This document shows, piece by piece, positions 9,001 through 15,422 of a stretch of DNA of 56,771 nucleotides (positions within the stretch are counted from its first letter, which is position 1; the number at the start of each line of letters is the position of its first letter). Location: the NCBI GenBank assembly GCA_017881055.1, contig JADGRF010000106.1, positions 1-56,771 on the forward strand. The letters are read 5' to 3'. The stretch comes from Sandaracinaceae bacterium (GTDB taxonomy: Bacteria > Myxococcota_A > Polyangia > Polyangiales > JAFGIB01). The notes beneath the pieces are model-generated. The model saw only the letters and a list, made by a program, of their open reading frames with translations. It ran no database searches and was not told the DNA's origin. The position numbers and the translations under genes are program-made.

Positions 9001-9712
9001 AGTCGCCGAGCCGTGGAGCCGCAACGAAAAGCTCAAGCGCGAGAAAGCGGCGCTCGGCTTCTATGTGTCGGGCCATCCGCTCGATGCGTTCAAAGAAGAG
9101 CTCAAGCGCTTCACCAACGCCAGTAGTGCCTCGCTGCAGAACGTCGCCGAGAACACGCAAGTGGCGATGGGCGGCATGGTCGAGGACTACCGCGAGCGCG
9201 TCACCAAGACCGGCGGCAAGATGGCGTTCTTCCAGCTCGACGATCCGTACGGCCGCGTAGAAGTGATCGTGCGTCAGCGCGCGGTCGAAGCGTTTCGCGA
9301 GGTGCTGCAGAGCGGTCAGCCGCTGCTCGTGACGGGCGCCGCGCGCGCCGAGCGCGATAATTTTCAGTCGTCTGGCAACGATGAGGGTGGCGGTGGAGGC
9401 GGCGGTGGCGATCAAGCCGCCGAAGTGAAGCTGTTGCTCGAAGAAGCTACGTCACTGGTGCAAGCGTTTCGCAACAAGACGCGCGCGGTGCGCGTGCGCG
9501 TGCCGGTCGATCGCGTGGACAAGAAGAAGCTGATCGAGCTGCGGCGTGCGCTCGAGTCACATCCGGGTACGTGCCCGGTGGTGGTGCAGCTCGTGTCCGG
9601 CACCGAGTGGCGCGTCACGCTCGGCGGCGGCAAGCTCACGGTCGAGCCGTCGGAAGCCATGCTCAGCTCGCTCGAGCGCCTGTTCGGCGAGAAGATCTGC
9701 GAGCTGCGCTGA
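6029..9712 (+). CDS. dnaE: DNA polymerase III alpha subunit DnaE
   Basis: This is the 1227-residue replicative polymerase. The N-terminal PHP domain (about 1-270) keeps the metal-ligand pattern HLHVHS, LTDHGN, GCEVN and HHLVLLA, so unlike the E. coli enzyme it may retain PHP exonuclease activity. The polymerase core carries GPGRGSGAGS and the catalytic segment PDFDVDF at about 401-407. A helix-hairpin-helix region and an OB-type nucleic-acid-binding domain (MGGMVEDYRERVTKTGGKMA) follow. Two oddities are visible. A variable loop near residues 815-855, just before IRFGLGAVKGVG, carries a short palindromic element. A run of eight glycines near residue 1120 precedes the C-terminal domain. It overlaps mutH by one base. 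Confidence 0.97.
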   Translation: MAEFAHLHVHSQYSMLDSALRLKAMCASAKTLGMPALALTDHGNMFGAVQFHGECKKNGVKPILGCEVNLCSDHTQPTRESHHLVLLARSQEGYRNLVRLTSLGWVDGLAHGKPRIDLEQLAQYNKGIVGLSACMGGFLAQEILQKGEDAGRHALAKLRACFDPDAFFVELQDHGFAEQKPLNDILIGLARELAVPLVATNDCHYLEKKNAQAQLALQCIAAGASLADMQRAHHGSEELYFKSGDEMRELFRHLPEACDNTLLVAEMCGGQANPSAKPMLPRFQVPEGTSEDEHFFALAKKGLDERFSEFRALSKNVDEVAYRVRLEAESQMIAKMGFSGYFLIVQDFINWAKQRGIPVGPGRGSGAGSIVAYAMRITDLDPIPYGLLFERFLNPERVSMPDFDVDFCMDRRDEVITYVREKYGKSSVGQIATFHLLKSRSVVRDVGRVMGMTPQDTGRIASLVPEPVQGKSVPIADALKQEKRLKDSYEQDPQVHKLLDTAMDLEELNRHAGMHAAGVVISEGPLWDHVPVFCPEPDVYVTQYDKNDVEYAGLVKFDFLGLKTLTTLDIAVRLINKRPDRQSDPFFLERIKLDDPTTYALLTSGETTNVFQFESSGMQALIKQLKPDSFEDIIALCALYRPGPLGSGMVDDYVAGKHGKKKVAYPHPCLEDTLKETFGVMVYQEQVMQSARVMAGYSLGGADLLRRAMGKKKADEMAEQKASFVEGAQKNGHSAEDAERVFALMDFFSGYGFNKSHSAAYALIAYQCAYLKAHFPVEFLCATMTADKDKIEKVVRTVAEARAMGITVLAPDVNESEIDFAVVYQVDRAREQPSALPGAQAKDYRRKPGQPVALGGKLRDPLNPKIRFGLGAVKGVGAAALESILEARTGAADGAKQPFDDLFDFTSRVDLRRVNKGVIEALVQCGAMDSGHEARGVGRDRALAVIDSAIEVGKKTSADRDSGQTDMFGALLGGGDSATSSGNGRRVSFPEVAEPWSRNEKLKREKAALGFYVSGHPLDAFKEELKRFTNASSASLQNVAENTQVAMGGMVEDYRERVTKTGGKMAFFQLDDPYGRVEVIVRQRAVEAFREVLQSGQPLLVTGAARAERDNFQSSGNDEGGGGGGGGDQAAEVKLLLEEATSLVQAFRNKTRAVRVRVPVDRVDKKKLIELRRALESHPGTCPVVVQLVSGTEWRVTLGGGKLTVEPSEAMLSSLERLFGEKICELR
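8516..8545 (+). repeat. Short palindromic element inside dnaE (copy 1)
   Basis: Outer arms CGGGAG (8516-8521) and CTCCCG (8534-8539) flank the core CAACCTTCGGCT. The octamer CGGGAGCA occurs at 8516-8523 and again at 8538-8545. In frame, the core encodes QPSAL (DnaE residues 832-836), within a loop that varies among DnaE proteins. A second copy of the core, with different but again self-complementary arms, lies at the start of mutH. Confidence 0.55.
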
Positions 9713-10461
9713 TGCCGCCGGTATCCCCAAAGCAGCCTTCGGCTCTTTGGGAAAGACTCGGATGCGTCAGCTGCAAACCAATCGACACCGAGATGCTGCT
9801 GGCGCGCGCCAAGGCGCTCTCCGGCATGACGCTGTACGAGCTCGCGCAGCGCAGCGCGAGTCCTCTGCCCGCCGAGCCCAAGCGCGTGAAGGGCTACATC
9901 GGGCGCCTCGTGGAGCGCGCGCTCGGTGGCGGAAGCTCCGATACGCGACCTGCCACCGACTTTCCCGAGCTTGGCGTCGAGCTGAAGACGCTGCCGGTGG
10001 ATCGCGACGGTCGCCCGCGCGAGTCCACGTTCGTGTGCCACGCGGACCTCAAGCTGCTCGCCGAGGTGGAGTGGGAGCGCTCGCGCGTGTGCGAGAAGCT
10101 GGCGCGCGTGCTGTTCGTGCCGGTCGAGAGCGAGCCCGACCTGGTGTTCGCCGATCGTCGCATCGGCGCTCCGTTTCTGTGGAGCCCGAGTGGCGAACAG
10201 GTCGCGCTGCTGCGCGCCGACTACGAAGAGATCGCCGGACGCGTCGGCCTCGGCGAGATCGACACGCTCGACGGTCGGGTGGGGCGCGTGCTGCAGACGA
10301 GACCCAAGGCGCCGAACGCGCGCACCCGGACGCGCGTGGCCGATGCCGAGGGCGCTTCGCAGACCACGTTCCCGCGCGCGTTTTACCTGCGCGCGAGCTT
10401 CACCGAGACGCTGCTGCGCGCTGCGTTCACGCTACCGCCGCGAGATCGCACGGTGTTTTAG
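9712..10461 (+). CDS. mutH: MutH-type mismatch-repair endonuclease
   Basis: This 249-residue protein matches MutH, the endonuclease that nicks the unmethylated strand at hemimethylated GATC sites once MutS and MutL signal a mismatch. Family segments run throughout: KGYIGRLVERALG, FPELGVELKTLPVDRDGRP, ESTFVCHADL, APFLWSPSGEQ, QTRPKAPNARTRT and FPRAFYLRASFTETLL. The catalytic D-x6-E-x-K pattern is intact as D83, E90 and K92. The ATG at 9712 shares one base with the dnaE stop, so translational coupling to dnaE is likely. The first 20 residues carry a palindromic insertion, and a start at M28 would skip it. MutH is best known from Gammaproteobacteria, so transfer is possible. Neither mutS, mutL nor dam is in the window. 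Confidence 0.9.
   Translation: MPPVSPKQPSALWERLGCVSCKPIDTEMLLARAKALSGMTLYELAQRSASPLPAEPKRVKGYIGRLVERALGGGSSDTRPATDFPELGVELKTLPVDRDGRPRESTFVCHADLKLLAEVEWERSRVCEKLARVLFVPVESEPDLVFADRRIGAPFLWSPSGEQVALLRADYEEIAGRVGLGEIDTLDGRVGRVLQTRPKAPNARTRTRVADAEGASQTTFPRAFYLRASFTETLLRAAFTLPPRDRTVF
9724..9752 (+). repeat. Short palindromic element at the start of mutH (copy 2)
   Basis: The core GCAGCCTTCGGCTC is flanked by arms TCCCCAAA and TTTGGGA, which pair with one unpaired C. The core matches the element in dnaE except for one base, whereas the arms differ completely yet remain complementary. It encodes QPSAL at MutH residues 8-12, the same peptide and reading frame as in dnaE. It lies 12 bases after the start codon and could also fold in the mRNA and affect mutH translation. 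Confidence 0.55.
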
Positions 10462-10478
10462 TCAGTGTTTCTCGGCAC

Positions 10479-10507
10479 TTGACGCGAACGGCCCAGATTG
10501 CTACAGA
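10479..10507 (+). promoter_or_regulatory. Predicted sigma-70 promoter of the tRNA-Lys/tRNA-Glu unit
   Basis: TTGACG at 10479-10484 and TACAGA at 10502-10507 are separated by exactly 17 bases. The expected transcript start is near 10514, about 25 bases before tRNA-Lys. The two tRNA genes are only 13 bases apart and should be transcribed together from here. Confidence 0.7.
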
Positions 10508-10538
10508 CGCCCCCGCCTTTCGACGAGAGGTCGATACA

Positions 10539-10611
10539 GGGCCGTTAGCTCAGTTGGTAGAGCAGCGGGCTTTTAACCCGACGGTCACAGGTTCGATTCC
10601 TGTACGGCCCA
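10539..10611 (+). tRNA. tRNA-Lys (anticodon TTT)
   Basis: A full cloverleaf is visible: acceptor GGGCCGT pairing with ACGGCCC, D arm GCTC/GAGC, anticodon loop CTTTTAA with TTT at 10572-10574, T arm ACAGG-TTCGATT-CCTGT and discriminator A. The anticodon stem has one G-A mismatch at its outer end (GCGGG/CCCGA). The 3' CCA is not encoded in full, because ACCG follows. Confidence 0.95.
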
Positions 10612-10624
10612 CCGCGCGAAGCAC

Positions 10625-10698
10625 GTCCCCATCATCTAGTTGGCCTAGGATACCGGCTTTTCACGTCGGCGACGCGAGTTCAAATCTCGCTGGGGACA
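10625..10698 (+). tRNA. tRNA-Glu (anticodon TTC)
   Basis: Acceptor GTCCCCA pairs with TGGGGAC, the anticodon stem CCGGC/GTCGG holds the loop TTTTCAC with TTC, and the T arm is GCGAG-TTCAAAT-CTCGC. CCA is not encoded. The 3' end overlaps the stop codon of an opposite-strand recombinase remnant, and a 32-base piece of this tRNA recurs at 15347-15378. It is therefore the likely attachment site of the adjoining islet. Confidence 0.95.
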
Positions 10699-11639
10699 CA
10701 AAAGGTATTTGGGCGGGGGTAGTTGTAGACAGCTACGACTCCCCCGCCAAAGTCCACTCTGCGGCGCTCGAAGTTCCCCGCCTCCGGGGCACAGAGGTCA
10801 GCGAGCGATTCCACGTAGTTCACCGCCCTGCGGATGTCCTGCAGTTCGTTGCCGCTGGAAAGCGGGGCCTTGAACTGCACCACGGTCCCATCGGTCACGA
10901 GGTCCGCTCGATCGGTAGGAGCCGCCTGGTGGCGGGGCCGCTCGGGTTGGATGGCGTACTGGGCGAGCGGGCCGAAAAGCGAGTCACGGCGGAAGTGCAG
11001 GACGATCGTCCCGTCCATGTGGACCACGATCTTTTCGAGCACACTCTCGATGAACGCCTTGTCGGCCACGTACTCCCCGGTGAAGACCGAGGCAGACTCC
11101 GACAGGAAGTCCGCCACGGCCAGCGGGCGGGGGAAGAGTAGGGGCTGCACCTGGCCTTCGGCTTCGGAGATCTGGGCCTTCAGCGCCTTGGCGTCGTTGT
11201 CGTGCTTCAGGGCGACGACTACTAGGCTGTCGATCGAGCCAGCCCCCTTCTCGATGGCGGAGACCACGTTCACCAGGGCGGCATTGACCGTGACGAGCTG
11301 AGTCTCCAACCGGCGCACGGTGGCCATGTGCTGCTCGTTGAAGTCCCGCACCCGCCCGTTGTGCTCCGAGACCAGGGCTTCCAGCTTGGCCGGGTCCTTG
11401 GCCATGGCGTCCAACACATGCTTCACGCGGGCTTCTAGCGCTTCCTGCGGGACGCCCTTCTTGTTGCCGCACACGACCTTGCCGCGTGAGGCGTGAAGGG
11501 AACATCGATACTGCTTGTGACCCTGGAAGGCGTTGCCGATCGAGTAGACCCCGTAAATACGCCCGATTCCCCGGGCGAACCATTCCGGTTTGCTCCCTCC
11601 AGTGAACGGGGTTATTACTCCCTGTAGCTGGGAATCGTT
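10680..11639 (-). pseudogene. C-terminal remnant of a large serine recombinase
   Basis: The open frame reads leftward into tRNA-Glu and stops at 10682-10680. Visible parts are the second half of a recombinase zinc ribbon (RIYGVYS, YRCSLHA, VVCGNKKG), then a helical region typical of the C-terminal part of large serine recombinases (PQEALEARVKHVLDAM) and a long coiled coil (LETQLVTVNAALVNVVSAIE). A C-terminal strand-rich part follows. The N-terminal resolvase catalytic domain is missing. The frame is closed by a TAG at 11642-11640, just where the plus-strand DUF433 gene begins. A GTG at 11474 gives the longest free-standing ORF (264 residues), but it starts inside the zinc ribbon. It was probably the integrase of the islet and is now catalytically dead. 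Confidence 0.75.
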
Positions 11640-11641
11640 CT

Positions 11642-12202
11642 ATGGCGCACGCACTCACCGTCAACGAAGCCGTCGCCTTGGTCGGGGTCGAGGAGAAGAC
11701 TGTCCGCAAGGAAGTGGAGTACGGCCTGTTCGGATCCGAGAGCCCACCGAGGTTCAAGCTGCCGGCGCTCGTGTACCTGCGTGTCATTCGAGAACTGGGT
11801 TTTCAGTCTACGGTCGAAGAGCGCAAGAAGATCTACGCGCTCATCCGCAACGCTCTCGCGCATGGGATGACGCCTCGGAACGTCGAGTTGAGCCCCGTGC
11901 TCGAACTGAAGCTCGGACGGGTCACCGAGGAGGTGAGGTCGGTGCTCGAACGCTTCGAGGCGTGGAAGGCGAACATCGTCATCGACCCGGAGATCATGGG
12001 CGGTGAGCCGGTGTTCGCGAAGAGTCGTCTCACAGTGCGGCACATCGGAGCGATGATGCTTCGAGGTCGGCGTGATGCGGAACGGGAGATCCGCGAGGAC
12101 TACCCGTACTTGAAATCCGAAGACATCGAGTTCGCCAAGCTGTACACGATGGCGTACCCCAAGGTTGGTCGTCCCCGTGCACGCAAAACTGCTGGTCGAT
12201 GA
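11642..12202 (+). CDS. DUF433-family antitoxin with N-terminal HTH
   Basis: The 186-residue protein has a helix-turn-helix-like N-terminus (TVNEAVALVGVEEKTVRKEV), a helical middle, and a C-terminal DUF433 domain. That domain is recognisable by NIVIDPEIMGGEPVFAKSRL and the following segment EDYPYLKSEDIEFAKLYT. DUF433 proteins are commonly encoded just before DUF5615 PIN-like proteins and are regarded as their antitoxins. Here the downstream DUF5615 gene overlaps the 3' end, which fits. As the DNA-binding partner it may repress its own operon, although no operator is evident. The ATG at 11642 abuts the recombinase remnant on the other strand. Confidence 0.8.
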   Translation: MAHALTVNEAVALVGVEEKTVRKEVEYGLFGSESPPRFKLPALVYLRVIRELGFQSTVEERKKIYALIRNALAHGMTPRNVELSPVLELKLGRVTEEVRSVLERFEAWKANIVIDPEIMGGEPVFAKSRLTVRHIGAMMLRGRRDAEREIREDYPYLKSEDIEFAKLYTMAYPKVGRPRARKTAGR

Positions 12203-12533
12203 GGATCTCTCTCCATCGGTTGCCCAGGCACTGTGTGCTGAAGGCATCGATGCGTGCCACGTCCGCGACCGAGACATGCTCGGCGTGAAGGACCACGGCG
12301 TGCTCGATCGAGCGTTCGAGGAAGATCGGATCCTCGTCACCGCTAACGTCGATGACTTCGTGAGGCTCGCAAGGAAACGCGAACTGCACGCCGGCATCAT
12401 CTCGATCGAGGACGGCGGTCTGTACCGAGATGAGCAACTCGCGGTGGTTCGAGCAGCGGTCGCTTTCGTCGCGGCCCACGATATGGCGACCTTATGCACA
12501 TCGAGCACCGGCAACTCGGTGTGCTCAGGGTGA
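12177..12533 (+). CDS. DUF5615 PIN-like toxin
   Basis: The product (about 118 residues from GTG 12177, or 122 from TTG 12165) begins HAKLLVDEDLSPSVAQAL and continues RDRDMLGVKDHGVLDRAF and RILVTANVDDFVRLA. This is the DUF5615/Mut7-C PIN-like pattern, with acidic residues at the predicted metal site (VDED, and the D in VDDF). Such proteins are inferred ribonuclease toxins paired with DUF433 antitoxins. The start overlaps the antitoxin gene by 26-38 bases, so the two are translationally linked. The last dozen residues look unlike the family, which may mean the original 3' end was replaced. Confidence 0.8.
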   Translation: MHAKLLVDEDLSPSVAQALCAEGIDACHVRDRDMLGVKDHGVLDRAFEEDRILVTANVDDFVRLARKRELHAGIISIEDGGLYRDEQLAVVRAAVAFVAAHDMATLCTSSTGNSVCSG

Positions 12534-12689
12534 TCGGCACGTGAACCGGACGGTGCCCGAGCCCGAGAAGAAGTCGGTGCTCGCGAAGCTCGGCGAGGTG
12601 AGCGTATTGAACGACTTGCGCATGTCGACCGCTTCGGTGAACGCGAAAACCGACAGCCCGCGCGAGAGGCCGATCACGACATGGCCCAG

Positions 12690-13071
12690 GAGCCGGGCGC
12701 ACGCTGCGCCTGGCTCCGCGCAAGCTGCAGTTGTTCTTTGCTCCCGACTTCACCGGCCTGCGCTGGAACGCCAAGTTGCCGAAGGAAAAGGCGCACGCGC
12801 AGCGCGCCTTCGCGCCGGTGCTCTGCTATTTCCACGCGATTCTATATAGCGGCGCGATGTTCGGCCTCGGCTGGCTCGTGCGATTCTCGATCCGTGCGCG
12901 CGGCCGGCTGCAGCCGAGCGCGTGGCTACCGGTGGCGCTCACCCTGATCTTCGCGGCGATCCACGTGCTGTTCTTCGGCCGCGTTTTCACTTTCCGCTCG
13001 TGCCATGGCTTGCGCTCTTGGCCCTGATGCCGCTCACGGTGAGCGCCGCAGCTCGCGAGCCGGTTGCATGA
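12690..13071 (+). pseudogene. Broken C-terminal fragment of a glycosyltransferase-like membrane protein
   Basis: One frame reads KLQLFFAPDFTGLRWNAKLP, then two TM segments (FHAILYSGAMFGLGWLV and LPVALTLIFAAIHVLFFG). At about 12981-12990 the reading shifts frame and continues as HFPLVPWLALLALMPLTV to a stop at 13069-13071. The joined product resembles the last TM helices of GT39/ArnT-type membrane proteins, in which a short FPxVP-like stretch precedes the final helix. The N-terminal catalytic part is absent and the frame is broken, so this is a remnant. The stretch 12534-12690 before it has an open frame from GTG 12541 but no recognisable content. Confidence 0.55.
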
Positions 13072-13368
13072 GACTCGCGGCGGCGGGCAGCGGGCGCGCG
13101 ATCACGCACGCTGCGCGGCGTTGGAGGCCCAGATGCGCCGGCGAGCGAAGGACCGCGAATTGATCATCCGCCGAGCGCGCTCGCTCGCCGAAGCCGACCG
13201 CTTCGATCGAGCCGACATCGCACGCTCGTCCGCGGCGGACCGACTGCTCGCCGCACGCGAGATGTGTACGGGGACCTATGGGCACACCGCTTCCCCCAGA
13301 CTGGCCCGCTGCGAGTGAGTTGGCGAAAGAAGGGACGCAGACGAGCGAAGTGATGGCTGCGGCGAACG
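13072..13368. other. Islet stretch without a supported gene
   Basis: A plus-strand frame over about 13115-13315 has an Arg/Ala/Glu-rich, helix-like composition (RRRAKDRELIIRRARSLAEA) but no convincing start and no recognisable family. It may be another gene remnant. I see no RNA gene, repeat or regulatory site here. Confidence 0.4.
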
Positions 13369-13998
13369 TCACGCGTCGCGCTCGCTATCCACGCGCGCGA
13401 CAATTGCATCCAGCTGACCGAGACGCTCGGGCTCATCGACGGCCTCTGCAAACTCGGCAACCCGATCTCGAATGTAGGCTAGGTCGATGCTGCTCCTGTG
13501 CAGTCGGAGTAGGTCTTCGACGTCGCGTCGGTCGCGATCGCGCCAGGCAATGGCCTTGTAGACGATCAGGTCTTGCGCCGTCGCCATAGGGATCTCGACG
13601 CCCTCGACGGATACGATCTGTGCTCTCGCGAGGGCGTCGCGCTCGAAAGGAAGCCAGGCCAGGCTGACATCCATGGGCACGCCGCTCGGCTGGTGAACGA
13701 CCAGCAGCACCTGGCTCTGCGCAGCGAAGGACTCGACGTCGGGGATGCGTCCGACGATACCGTGCGAGCGTAGAGCGCGCAGCAAGCCAGGCACGTCGAC
13801 ATCGGAGGCCCACACAGTCGCGTCTGCGTCGTCGGTATGTCGTACGACGCCGCGTGCGATTACGGCGAGGCCACCGATGATCATGTGTGCGGCACCGACC
13901 TCTTCGAAGGCGGCGAGCAGGTCCGCAACCGCCCGGACCAGCGGCTGCTTGGGCGTGCTGCTCACGCGACCCGCAACGTGTTTCGAACCAGCGCCCAT
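13369..13998 (-). CDS. Nucleotidyltransferase-fold protein, probable toxin of a two-gene module
   Basis: The 209-residue protein carries the minimal nucleotidyltransferase signature near residues 35-60 (HMIIGGLAVIARGVVRHT followed by DDADATV). The Lys/Asp-rich helix MATAQDLIVYKAIAW and RDVEDLLRL lies further on. These match the general pattern of AbiEii-like and DUF6036-like proteins. The usual DxD is present in altered form (DADA). The gene overlaps the preceding small gene by 37 bases, the coupling expected of an antitoxin-toxin pair. A toxin role is inferred from fold and arrangement, and it could instead be a stand-alone NTP transferase. Confidence 0.65.
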   Translation of the reverse strand: MGAGSKHVAGRVSSTPKQPLVRAVADLLAAFEEVGAAHMIIGGLAVIARGVVRHTDDADATVWASDVDVPGLLRALRSHGIVGRIPDVESFAAQSQVLLVVHQPSGVPMDVSLAWLPFERDALARAQIVSVEGVEIPMATAQDLIVYKAIAWRDRDRRDVEDLLRLHRSSIDLAYIRDRVAEFAEAVDEPERLGQLDAIVARVDSERDA

Positions 13999-14210
13999 CT
14001 GCGGTACGCCGTCAGGTCCTCGGCAGAGATATCGGCTTCCGTCGAGGTCGCCCCACCGCGCACCTGCGCTACGAAGTCGATGAGGGCCAGCCCGCGTACG
14101 AGTGCGGCAGCAGGATCAGGAGGGTTGTCACGGAGCGCCGCCTTCTCGCGTGTCTCTGCGAGGCGCCGCTGGTGGGCCCACTTCTGGAGGTCGGCGACAC
14201 GCGAATCCAT
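13962..14210 (-). CDS. Small partner protein of the nucleotidyltransferase (putative antitoxin)
   Basis: The 82-residue product starts MDSRVADLQKWAHQRRLAE and is mostly helical, with a C-terminal segment TAYRRWALVRNTLRVA. The ATG at 14210 was preferred over an upstream in-frame start, because the extra residues look random. Its 3' end overlaps the nucleotidyltransferase start by 37 bases. No DNA-binding or enzymatic motif is visible. The antitoxin role is inferred only from size, order and overlap. Confidence 0.5.
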   Translation of the reverse strand: MDSRVADLQKWAHQRRLAETREKAALRDNPPDPAAALVRGLALIDFVAQVRGGATSTEADISAEDLTAYRRWALVRNTLRVA

Positions 14211-14322
14211 CGATGCGGAAGTTAGCACGATCCACAGGTTGTGCGGGTCGCCAGCCGCATGCAGCCGCCATCTCGGCAAGCGCCGTTCCAAATACGGCAG
14301 AAGCTACGATAAGCTGTACGTC

Positions 14323-14628
14323 ATGGGCTTGCTCAACCCTACGCCTGCCGATCGCCTGTGCGATGCAAAAGGGCGCCCGTATTTTTTGTGGGACGTCGAG
14401 ATCGATCTCGCGCGCTTTCGAGCGCTGATCGTGGACGTCGACGTCAGCGTACGCGCGCACATGATCGCCAAGCTCATGCGACAAGCCAAGCCCGACGACG
14501 TCTTCGAGTTCGTGACCGTCGCGGACATCGTTCGCGACTGGCCTGTGATTCGACCTCAGCTCGGGAAACGCGAAGAATTCTGGTCGTGGCTGCTGCATCG
14601 CTGGGGCGCGTTGAGCGATGTCGCCTAG
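14323..14628 (+). CDS. Small protein paired with an AbiEii-like toxin (putative antitoxin)
   Basis: The 101-residue product (MGLLNPTPADRLCDAKGRPY at the N-terminus) contains LWDVEIDLARFRALIVDVDV and a closing segment REEFWSWLLHRWGALSDVA. It is not the classical AbiEi winged-helix antitoxin. It overlaps the AbiEii-like gene by 11 bases. Proteins of this size, with a LWDxE and FWxWLLxR layout, are often found next to nucleotidyltransferases. I know of no assigned activity. The ATG at 14323 is well placed and the earlier in-frame start reads as non-coding. Confidence 0.6.
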   Translation: MGLLNPTPADRLCDAKGRPYFLWDVEIDLARFRALIVDVDVSVRAHMIAKLMRQAKPDDVFEFVTVADIVRDWPVIRPQLGKREEFWSWLLHRWGALSDVA

Positions 14629-15289
14629 TCGCTTCACAGCGCTGCAGGAGCGTGTGTTGATCGCGCTTGCGACGATCGCGCCGCCGTGGACCTTGACGGG
14701 AGGTGGCGCGCTCACCGGTATTTACTACGGTCATCGCGACACGCGAGATCTCGACCTCTTCTGGCATGCCCTCGATAAACTCGAGCGTCTTCCAGAGCAG
14801 GTGACGAGAACGCTGCGCGATGCCGGCATGGAGGTTTCATCCACCCAAGTCGAACCGGCGTTTCACCAACTCCTCGTGTCCGCGGGCGGCGAGCGCGTCG
14901 TCGTCGATCTCGTGGCAGATCCCGTCCCGGTGATCGAGGCGCCGGTCACCGCACAGCTTGGCAGCGTGCGCATCTCTGTTGATGCGCCGGCCGAGATCTT
15001 TGCGAACAAGCTGTGCGCTTTGCTCGGCCGCAACGAGTTGCGTGACTTGGTCGACGTGCGCGCGCTGCTCGAACACGGGCTGTCTCTCGATGCCGCCGTG
15101 CGAGGCGCGGCGAACAAAGACACCGGGTTCTCGGCGCTGACGTTGGCCTGGACGATTCGACAGCTACCTCTCGAACGGCTCGCCACCGCGGCCGGCATGA
15201 GCGTTCCAGCTGCGCAGGCGCTTGCCGCATTCCGCGACGAGCTGATCGCGGAGCTGACGAGTTTGACGGCGCCGTCGTTCGGTCGCTAG
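14618..15289 (+). CDS. AbiEii/AbiGii-type nucleotidyltransferase toxin
   Basis: The 223-residue protein shows the AbiEii signature: WTLTGGGALTGIYYGHRDTR immediately followed by DLDLFW (metal-binding DxD), and later IFANKLCALLGRNELRDLVD, the K-R-D-D helix of the family. AbiEii proteins are nucleotidyltransferases acting as toxins in type IV systems or in abortive phage infection. The characterised homologue MenT modifies tRNA 3' ends, but its sequence specificity cannot be inferred here. The start codon ATG at 14618 lies inside the preceding gene. It is the last gene of the islet, 51 bases before the partial tRNA copy. Confidence 0.8.
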   Translation: MSPSRFTALQERVLIALATIAPPWTLTGGGALTGIYYGHRDTRDLDLFWHALDKLERLPEQVTRTLRDAGMEVSSTQVEPAFHQLLVSAGGERVVVDLVADPVPVIEAPVTAQLGSVRISVDAPAEIFANKLCALLGRNELRDLVDVRALLEHGLSLDAAVRGAANKDTGFSALTLAWTIRQLPLERLATAAGMSVPAAQALAAFRDELIAELTSLTAPSFGR

Positions 15290-15346
15290 CGCGCCTTGTT
15301 CGATGTCCGGGTTCCGCGAGGGGCTGGCGGGCGCTCTCCACTAGGG

Positions 15347-15378
15347 ATACCGGCTTTTCAAGTCGGCGACACGAGTTC
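15347..15378 (+). repeat. Partial tRNA-Glu copy, likely attachment-site remnant
   Basis: These 32 bases match tRNA-Glu 10650-10681 at 30 positions and contain the intact anticodon stem-loop, with a TTC anticodon, and the 5' half of the T arm. Similarity continues weakly on both sides (CTAGG before, a shortened T arm after). The acceptor and D stems are absent, so it is not a functional tRNA. It is the right-hand candidate att repeat of the islet. Confidence 0.75.
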
Positions 15379-15422
15379 GTCGGGATTCGCGAACCAACGG
15401 GGTTGCACTCGTCCAACCAGGC

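Larger units (their letters stand above)
10650..15378. mobile_element. Small tRNA-Glu-bounded islet with toxin-antitoxin-like pairs
   Basis: The left boundary is tRNA-Glu (repeat copy 10650-10681) and the right boundary a partial tRNA-Glu copy (15347-15378, 30 of 32 bases identical, same orientation). Between them lie a decayed serine recombinase directly against the tRNA, three two-gene toxin-antitoxin-like modules and a broken membrane-protein gene. No housekeeping gene is present. This is the expected layout of an integrated element that has lost its integrase function. Both ends are inferred from the repeat, and no empty site was available for comparison. Confidence 0.65.

Noticed and set aside
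10680..11474. An intact 264-residue recombinase from GTG 11474
   Set aside because: The frame begins inside the zinc ribbon and lacks the catalytic resolvase domain, so it is treated as a remnant.
15341..15390. A second functional tRNA-Glu gene
   Set aside because: Only the anticodon arm and part of the T arm are present, and acceptor and D stems are missing.
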